Below are positions 30,945 through 33,946 of a stretch of DNA of 33,946 nucleotides, in pieces. The position numbers and the translations under genes are program-made. The first letter of the stretch is position 1. Every line of letters starts with the position of its first letter. This DNA comes from a virus: the IMG/VR virus record IMGVR_UViG_3300043446_000646, positions 1 through 33,946 of that record; one strand, given 5' to 3'. The notes below the pieces were generated by a model. That model was given only the letters and a program-made list of their open reading frames with translations, did no database searches and was not told where the DNA came from.

Positions 30945-31181
30945 TCGTTTCCTGTACGCGCATACAGTATGGCCATGCCCTGCCCACCCCCGCCAGCCAG
31001 GCAGCATGACCACCCCCACCCCCTGGCTGCCGGTCTGTACAAAATCCATATGTTCGATTGGGTTTGAGATCAGGCCGGTTTATAGCCCCCACAAGGCGCC
31101 GGAAGACCATCTGGCTACCCTGGTACCAACCAGGTGCAGATCTCGCCTCCTGGCTCGATCTAGGCGCCTTCCTGAGCCTGT

Positions 31182-32099
31182 TCATCTTTGGGTGTCCCGG
31201 TGCAGTTGCAGGATCTCGGCCGGCAGTCTGTCCGGGTTCGGGGTCAGGCCTTCGATCCGGTAGGCTTCGATGATGCACTCCAAATGCTCTTCAAATTGTT
31301 GTCGACTTATGTAAAGTTCTTTTACAACCTGGTTGTACATAACAACCTTATCTATACCCTTGTTCTTTCGTTCGGCACAACCTCTGGAGGTTGTAGAAAT
31401 TGCATCAAAAGGTTGTGCCTGGAGATCAATTGGTTGTACAACCTCTGGAGGTTGTGTGTGTGATGGGTTATCCACAGGATTAGATACAACCTCTGAAGGT
31501 TGTGTCTTAGACCTCCTTGACTTGACCTTGGCGATGTCTTCCTTCATCTTTTGTACCGTCCTTGACTGTCCTTTTGCTGGCATGGTTGGTTCCTTTCTGG
31601 GGGGTTGGTTGAGTGCTTTGGCCACCAGGTCAGCTATCCTGCGCTGGCCTGCTGGGTCTGGTGCTGCGGCCTGTTCCTCCTTCATCCAGGGCGGTCTGGT
31701 GTCCTCGATGGTGCTGACCAGGCTGATGGCATCCTCGCCTGAGATATTGGGGTCAAAGATCACCCGCCAGGTGGTTGTGCGCTCGCCTGGCCTGGGCTTA
31801 CGCATGACCTCCAGGTAGCCTGCCTTGACCAGCTTGATCAGGTGCTTGCTGATGCCTTGCTGGCTGATACCCAGCTTGGATGCCAATGTGTTCTGGCTCA
31901 CCCAGGTGATTCCTGAGCGGTTCATGTAGCTGCAGATCAGCACAAAGGTACGCATCATGCCAAGCGTGATCTGCTTGTCAATGCAGGCGCGTATTGGCAC
32001 CACGCAGAGTCTGCGCTGGTCTGGTGGCGATTCGTGCAGCTTGATCCGAGGCTTCTTCGGGATCTTCAGCGGCACCACATTGTCAAGCGTCACGGTCAT
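31182..32099 (-). CDS. Winged-helix replication initiator (lambda O-like organisation)
   Basis: A 305-aa DNA-binding protein. Residues about 42-117 form a winged helix: LGMMRTFVLICSYMNRSGITWVSQNTLASKLGISQQGISKHLIKLVKAGYLEV with the wing TTTWRVIF. A basic linker follows, then a low-complexity part (about 195-262) whose DNA encodes the iteron dyads, and a C-terminal helical end (SRQQFEEHLECIIEAYRIEG). N-terminal DNA binding plus binding sites inside the gene is the layout of lambda O. It would bind its own gene and load the host replisome. No helicase loader gene is visible. A plain transcription factor is the alternative. Confidence 0.75.
   Translation of the reverse strand: MTVTLDNVVPLKIPKKPRIKLHESPPDQRRLCVVPIRACIDKQITLGMMRTFVLICSYMNRSGITWVSQNTLASKLGISQQGISKHLIKLVKAGYLEVMRKPRPGERTTTWRVIFDPNISGEDAISLVSTIEDTRPPWMKEEQAAAPDPAGQRRIADLVAKALNQPPRKEPTMPAKGQSRTVQKMKEDIAKVKSRRSKTQPSEVVSNPVDNPSHTQPPEVVQPIDLQAQPFDAISTTSRGCAERKNKGIDKVVMYNQVVKELYISRQQFEEHLECIIEAYRIEGLTPNPDRLPAEILQLHRDTQR
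31377..31503. repeat. Three 18-bp iteron dyads
   Basis: ACAACCTCTGGAGGTTGT lies at 31377-31394 and 31438-31455, and a one-base variant (GAAGG instead of GGAGG) at 31486-31503. Each is an 8-bp inverted repeat with a 2-base centre, with one mismatched arm position in the variant. The first is read in a different protein frame (TTSRGC) from the other two (TQPPEVV, TQPSEVV). Confidence 0.9.
31468..31476 (+). promoter_or_regulatory. Consensus DnaA box
   Basis: TTATCCACA, a perfect match to the DnaA box consensus TTATNCACA, between the second and third iterons. Confidence 0.75.
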
Positions 32100-32307
32100 G
32101 CCTGATCATCCTCATGTACCGTCTGACAACCTCTTCGCAGCCCTTGGCATACCGCTTGTCCACCGTGGCCAGCCTGGCGTCCACGAATGCCTTGTCCTTG
32201 GTCAGTTCCCAGTGAGTCAGCAGTTCCCGTGCCTCTGCCTTGAGCAGCACAGGCATATCGGGGCTGGGCCGGTTTGAGGGCGGCCTGTAGGGGCGCAGTG
32301 GCTTCAT
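32083..32307 (-). CDS. Small basic protein upstream of initiator (74 aa)
   Basis: The Pro/Arg-rich N-terminus (RPYRPPSNRPSPDMP) is followed by a helical body (ARELLTHWELTKDKAFVDARLATVDKRYAKGCEEVVRRYMRM). Overlaps the initiator start by 17 bases and the upstream gene by 4. It could be a loader-type accessory by position, but no motif supports this. Confidence 0.65.
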   Translation of the reverse strand: MKPLRPYRPPSNRPSPDMPVLLKAEARELLTHWELTKDKAFVDARLATVDKRYAKGCEEVVRRYMRMIRHDRDA

Positions 32308-32423
32308 TTACGCTTGCTGTAGCACTGGCCGCAGATCCAGGTTCTGGCGCCCAGCCAGAAGACTATTCTGCAGCCCAGCCTGTTCTTGGTTCGGCCGCAC
32401 ATCGGGCAGAGGATTGTGGTCAT
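32304..32423 (-). CDS. Mini zinc ribbon protein (39 aa)
   Basis: MTTILCPMCGRTKNRLGC... and RTWICGQCYSKRK carry two CxxC knuckles separated by a short linker, a complete zinc-ribbon layout. ATGA overlaps at both ends show it belongs to the operon. It may bind DNA or another replication protein. Confidence 0.68.
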   Translation of the reverse strand: MTTILCPMCGRTKNRLGCRIVFWLGARTWICGQCYSKRK

Positions 32424-32626
32424 GCTCTGTTCTCCAGCCCAAGCATCATGGCTCGCATCCTGTCCAGCAGTTCTTTCAGGTCCTTGATGTAGGCGCGCTC
32501 AATGTATAGCTGCTCGATCAGCGCATTCAGTTCATCCTGCAGATGGTGAATCTTGATATTGCAGTGCATTGTGGCAAGGCTGTAGCCGTTTTTGAAGTCC
32601 TCAGACATCTCTTCAAGTTCCATCAT
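32420..32626 (-). CDS. Coiled-coil small protein (68 aa)
   Basis: Start at one of two adjacent ATGs (32626 or 32623) behind GGAGG; the second has better spacing. Helical throughout (IHHLQDELNALIEQLYIERAYIKDLKELLDRMRAMM), likely a dimer. It overlaps the RuvC-like gene end by 14 bases. Unknown function. Confidence 0.65.
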   Translation of the reverse strand: MMELEEMSEDFKNGYSLATMHCNIKIHHLQDELNALIEQLYIERAYIKDLKELLDRMRAMMLGLENRA

Positions 32627-33080
32627 TTGCCTCCATCGAGTAATACAGCAAGGCAAGCGCGTCTGCCTCATTGTCATCTGTTACCGGATGCCCCAGTGCT
32701 TGCATGGCGGCCAGCATCTCTGGCTTGCCGGCATTGCCCTTGCCAGTAGCGTGTTTCTTGATGGTGCCAACCGGAATGCCGCTGTAGGCAATGTTCTGCA
32801 TCTCGCACCAGGCAGTCAGTGTGGCCATCAGGCCGCCATAGACATGGGCCGCGTCAGTGCTGCTGTGTCGCCGCACTTCTTCAAAATAAACTTCATTCAC
32901 ATCGCCCAGCGTGGCCTTGATCTCACTCAGCCAGCGTTTGAAGCGCAGATAGCGCATTCCACCGCCTTCATATCGCCCAGGCTTGAATGATGCCCAGCCA
33001 TGCACTACAGGCCCGTTTAGAGGCCTTGCTGCCCATCCTGTCGTGGTGCCAAGGTCCAGGGCAAGGATCGCCGCGGTCAC
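32613..33080 (-). CDS. RuvC-like Holliday junction resolvase
   Basis: A 155-aa RNase H-fold nuclease. ILALDLGTTTGWA gives Asp9. VYFEEVRR gives the Glu at 67/68. DDNEADALALL (135-145) supplies the last acidic residues, with Asp140 the likely metal ligand. It should cut branched recombination or replication intermediates before packaging. It starts with GTG, whose GTGA overlaps the upstream stop. Confidence 0.88.
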   Translation of the reverse strand: MTAAILALDLGTTTGWAARPLNGPVVHGWASFKPGRYEGGGMRYLRFKRWLSEIKATLGDVNEVYFEEVRRHSSTDAAHVYGGLMATLTAWCEMQNIAYSGIPVGTIKKHATGKGNAGKPEMLAAMQALGHPVTDDNEADALALLYYSMEANDGT

Positions 33081-33253
33081 AGTAGGCCTTCCCTACGCAT
33101 GGCATCCACAAAGATCTCAATGTCCAGCTTGGCAGCCCAGTTACTCTGCAGCAGGTCGCCAGTGACTGTCAACGCCCAAGAGATCACCTCGGTTGGCACC
33201 GCCAGGCCTGCCCTGGCCATATCCAGCAGTGTGTTTGCTTCCTGGGGGTTCAT
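33077..33253 (-). CDS. Small helical protein (58 aa)
   Basis: MNPQEANTLLDMARAGLAVP, then TEVISWALTVTGDLLQSNW and KLDIEIFVDAMRREGLL. Coupled by overlaps to the regulator upstream and the RuvC-like gene downstream. No family recognised. Confidence 0.68.
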   Translation of the reverse strand: MNPQEANTLLDMARAGLAVPTEVISWALTVTGDLLQSNWAAKLDIEIFVDAMRREGLL

Positions 33254-33441
33254 TGCTGCGCTCCTACCAAACTGTTCAGCCTGGCGCTCAGGTCAGCGTA
33301 CTGCTTGGTCAATGTCTCCTGCAGGATGACATCCACCATCATGCTGCGGCTGCGGGTCTGCGCCTTGCAGGCACGGTCAAGCATTTCGAGGGTGTCCTGT
33401 CGCAGTCGGATGAAGATTGCTTTCTTGGGTGCTGTTTTCAT
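33250..33441 (-). CDS. Ribbon-helix-helix regulator
   Basis: A 63-aa protein: the strand KKAIFIRLRQD is followed by two helices (TLEMLDRACKAQT, SRSMMVDVILQETLTKQYADL), the Arc/CopG-type ribbon-helix-helix. First gene of the leftward operon and next to the palindromic operator, so it may repress one or both divergent promoters. No good Shine-Dalgarno precedes its ATG, which suggests low or leaderless translation. Confidence 0.8.
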   Translation of the reverse strand: MKTAPKKAIFIRLRQDTLEMLDRACKAQTRSRSMMVDVILQETLTKQYADLSARLNSLVGAQQ

Positions 33442-33530
33442 GGCTGTGTGTGTGGGTGATTGCGAGTGGCAAGCATTCTAGGAACGGGTTGTCAAAAAAG
33501 TAAAGCCCCCACAGTTTAGTCGGGATTGAG

Positions 33531-33561
33531 TTGACGGGTCAAAACCATGTTGTGCTACAAT
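33531..33561 (+). promoter_or_regulatory. Early rightward promoter, second version
   Basis: -35 TTGACG (one base off consensus) at 33531-33536 and extended -10 TGC-TACAAT ending at 33561, with the same spacing as the left copy. The dyad TTGAC-GG-GTCAA is kept. Confidence 0.55.
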
Positions 33562-33568
33562 CCTTCCA

Positions 33569-33589
33569 ACGATAGCACTTCGCAATCGT
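33569..33589. promoter_or_regulatory. Operator variant at second early promoter
   Basis: The left arm ACGATAGCAC is unchanged, but the right arm now reads GCAATCGT. The dyad is reduced to ACGAT-N-GC with its partner, centred on the same base. The substitutions fall in the arm interior. Confidence 0.5.
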
Positions 33590-33616
33590 ACAACCACCGA
33601 GAAACAGGAGTTGATC

Positions 33617-33763
33617 ATGTACTTAATCACTGACTCATACGGCACCCGCCAACGCGCATGGACCCGCGCCAATGCCTTAGACTGGCTGCGCTACTGCAGC
33701 CCCGAGGCTGAAGTCCGCAACATCTGGGGCCGCCTGGTCGCCACTCGCAAACAGGGGGTGTGA
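33617..33763 (+). CDS. Small early protein (48 aa), alternative early region
   Basis: Follows AGGAG and TTGATC exactly as the left copy does. MYLITDSYGTRQRAWTRANA, then LDWLRYCSPEAEVRNIWGRLVATRKQGV. It looks like one small alpha/beta domain. Not similar to the 85-aa protein in the corresponding left position. Unrecognised. Confidence 0.65.
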   Translation: MYLITDSYGTRQRAWTRANALDWLRYCSPEAEVRNIWGRLVATRKQGV

Positions 33764-33765
33764 TC

Positions 33766-33946
33766 ATGACCACCAAACTGATTCAAACAAAGACAAACAA
33801 ACGCGGCATTCAATACGCGCTTGGCACAGACGGCAACACTTTCAGCGTATGGAAACTGTGCGAGAACTACGCATCCCACCGCAAGGGTGGTATGTCCTAC
33901 ACCTGGCGCTATGTCCAAAAAGACATGGTTCAAGACGCCGCAAAAG
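33766..33946 (+). CDS. Early protein, cut by window end (60 aa seen)
   Basis: Starts two bases after the previous TGA in the context TGATCATG. The first 60 residues include RGIQYALGTDGNTFSVWKLC and KGGMSYTWRYVQKDMVQDAAK, a small beta domain with an aromatic C-terminal helix. Loosely like the 85-aa left protein in layout (strands, then Tyr/Trp, then helix) but not clearly homologous. The 3' end is outside the window. Confidence 0.6.
   Translation, partial: MTTKLIQTKTNKRGIQYALGTDGNTFSVWKLCENYASHRKGGMSYTWRYVQKDMVQDAAK

Larger units (their letters stand above)
30816..31181. other. 366-bp structured intergenic region
   Basis: No supported gene here. It contains paired 14-bp dyad repeats (30867-30901), a GGGGG/CCCCC hairpin (30900-30912), a G-quadruplex motif (30920-30944), CATAC-A-GTATG (30961 region), an 8-bp stem CAGCCAGG/CCTGGCTG (30994-31029) and an 8-bp stem AAGGCGCC/GGCGCCTT (31093-31170) enclosing TGGTACCA. 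Overlapping ORFs in several frames have no family resemblance. Confidence 0.8.
31323..31503. other. ori: Candidate replication origin inside the initiator gene
   Basis: Within 181 bp lie three 18-bp dyads (ACAACCTC-N2-GAGGTTGT type), one compact perfect dyad (TACAACC-T-GGTTGTA, 31323-31337), several GGTTGT/ACAACC half-sites (31342, 31411, 31432) and a perfect DnaA box. An AT-rich stretch at about 31310-31365 could be the unwinding element. The inference rests on pattern only. Confidence 0.7.
33399..33619. repeat. Right copy of terminal near-repeat
   Basis: Counterpart of bases 1-221. The first 127 bases are identical and eight later positions differ. It runs from inside the ribbon-helix-helix gene to the ATG of a different first early gene. 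Confidence 0.95.

Noticed and set aside
30834-31278. ORFs of 71-141 codons in the initiator-SSB gap
   Set aside because: They overlap each other on both strands, are Pro/Arg-rich, and are better explained by the dyads and G tracts of the region.
31377-31503. CRISPR-like repeat spacing
   Set aside because: Spacing is irregular (61 and 48 bp), repeats are dyads inside a coding frame, and there are no cas genes.
1-33619. Simple direct terminal repeats as in T7
   Set aside because: The copies differ at 8 positions, the right copy is 327 bases from the window end, and flanking genes differ.

Overview
This window looks like one complete turn of a small tailed-phage genome (short-tailed, podovirus type). 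It carries a small and a large terminase, a T7-type head-tail connector/portal, scaffold, major capsid protein, tail tubular proteins A and B, internal virion proteins and a fibre with the T7 fibre anchor. The head genes resemble the Bordetella phage BPP-1 group. The ribosome binding sites (AGGAG) and gene families fit a phage of a Gram-negative proteobacterium, possibly a freshwater betaproteobacterium, but the host is inference. I see no RNA polymerase, DNA polymerase, helicase, primase, tyrosine integrase, tRNA, IS element or CRISPR array.

Layout. Bases 1-218 hold a divergent control region with two opposed promoters and a palindromic operator. Rightward from it (219-5812, + strand) is an early operon: a small unknown protein, a serine recombinase, a membrane protein, a winged-helix-like protein, a YqaJ-type exonuclease, a RecT annealase and a string of small proteins. 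It meets the long leftward transcription unit tail to tail at about 5.8 kb. Everything from 5797 to 33441 is on the - strand. Read in transcription order this unit is: ribbon-helix-helix regulator, small protein, RuvC-like resolvase, small proteins, winged-helix replication initiator with an iteron cluster and a DnaA box inside its gene, a structured 366-bp intergenic region, an SSB-like protein, small and large terminase, head genes, portal, scaffold, a 627-bp structured noncoding region, capsid, cement-like protein, tail tubes, internal virion proteins, fibre, and a lysis/accessory cassette (cupin, membrane proteins, lipoprotein, holin candidate, Rz/Rz1, GH19 endolysin).

How it works together. 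The phage seems to replicate with host polymerases recruited to an in-gene origin, as lambda does with O. Exonuclease, annealase, SSB-like protein and RuvC-like nuclease would recombine and resolve DNA into packageable form. The capsid and cement genes sit in their own cassette, with a near-consensus promoter in front and strong intrinsic terminators on both sides, which would set their expression apart from the other late genes.

The most striking points are: (1) bases 1-127 recur exactly at 33399-33525 and the sequences then diverge into two different early regions, so the contig appears to be one circle plus a second early-region haplotype with a changed operator; (2) an 18-bp dyad repeated in different reading frames inside the initiator gene, next to a perfect DnaA box; (3) a chain of RNA hairpins between scaffold and capsid genes that no protein explains; (4) a G-quadruplex-prone and dyad-repeat region between the initiator and SSB-like genes.
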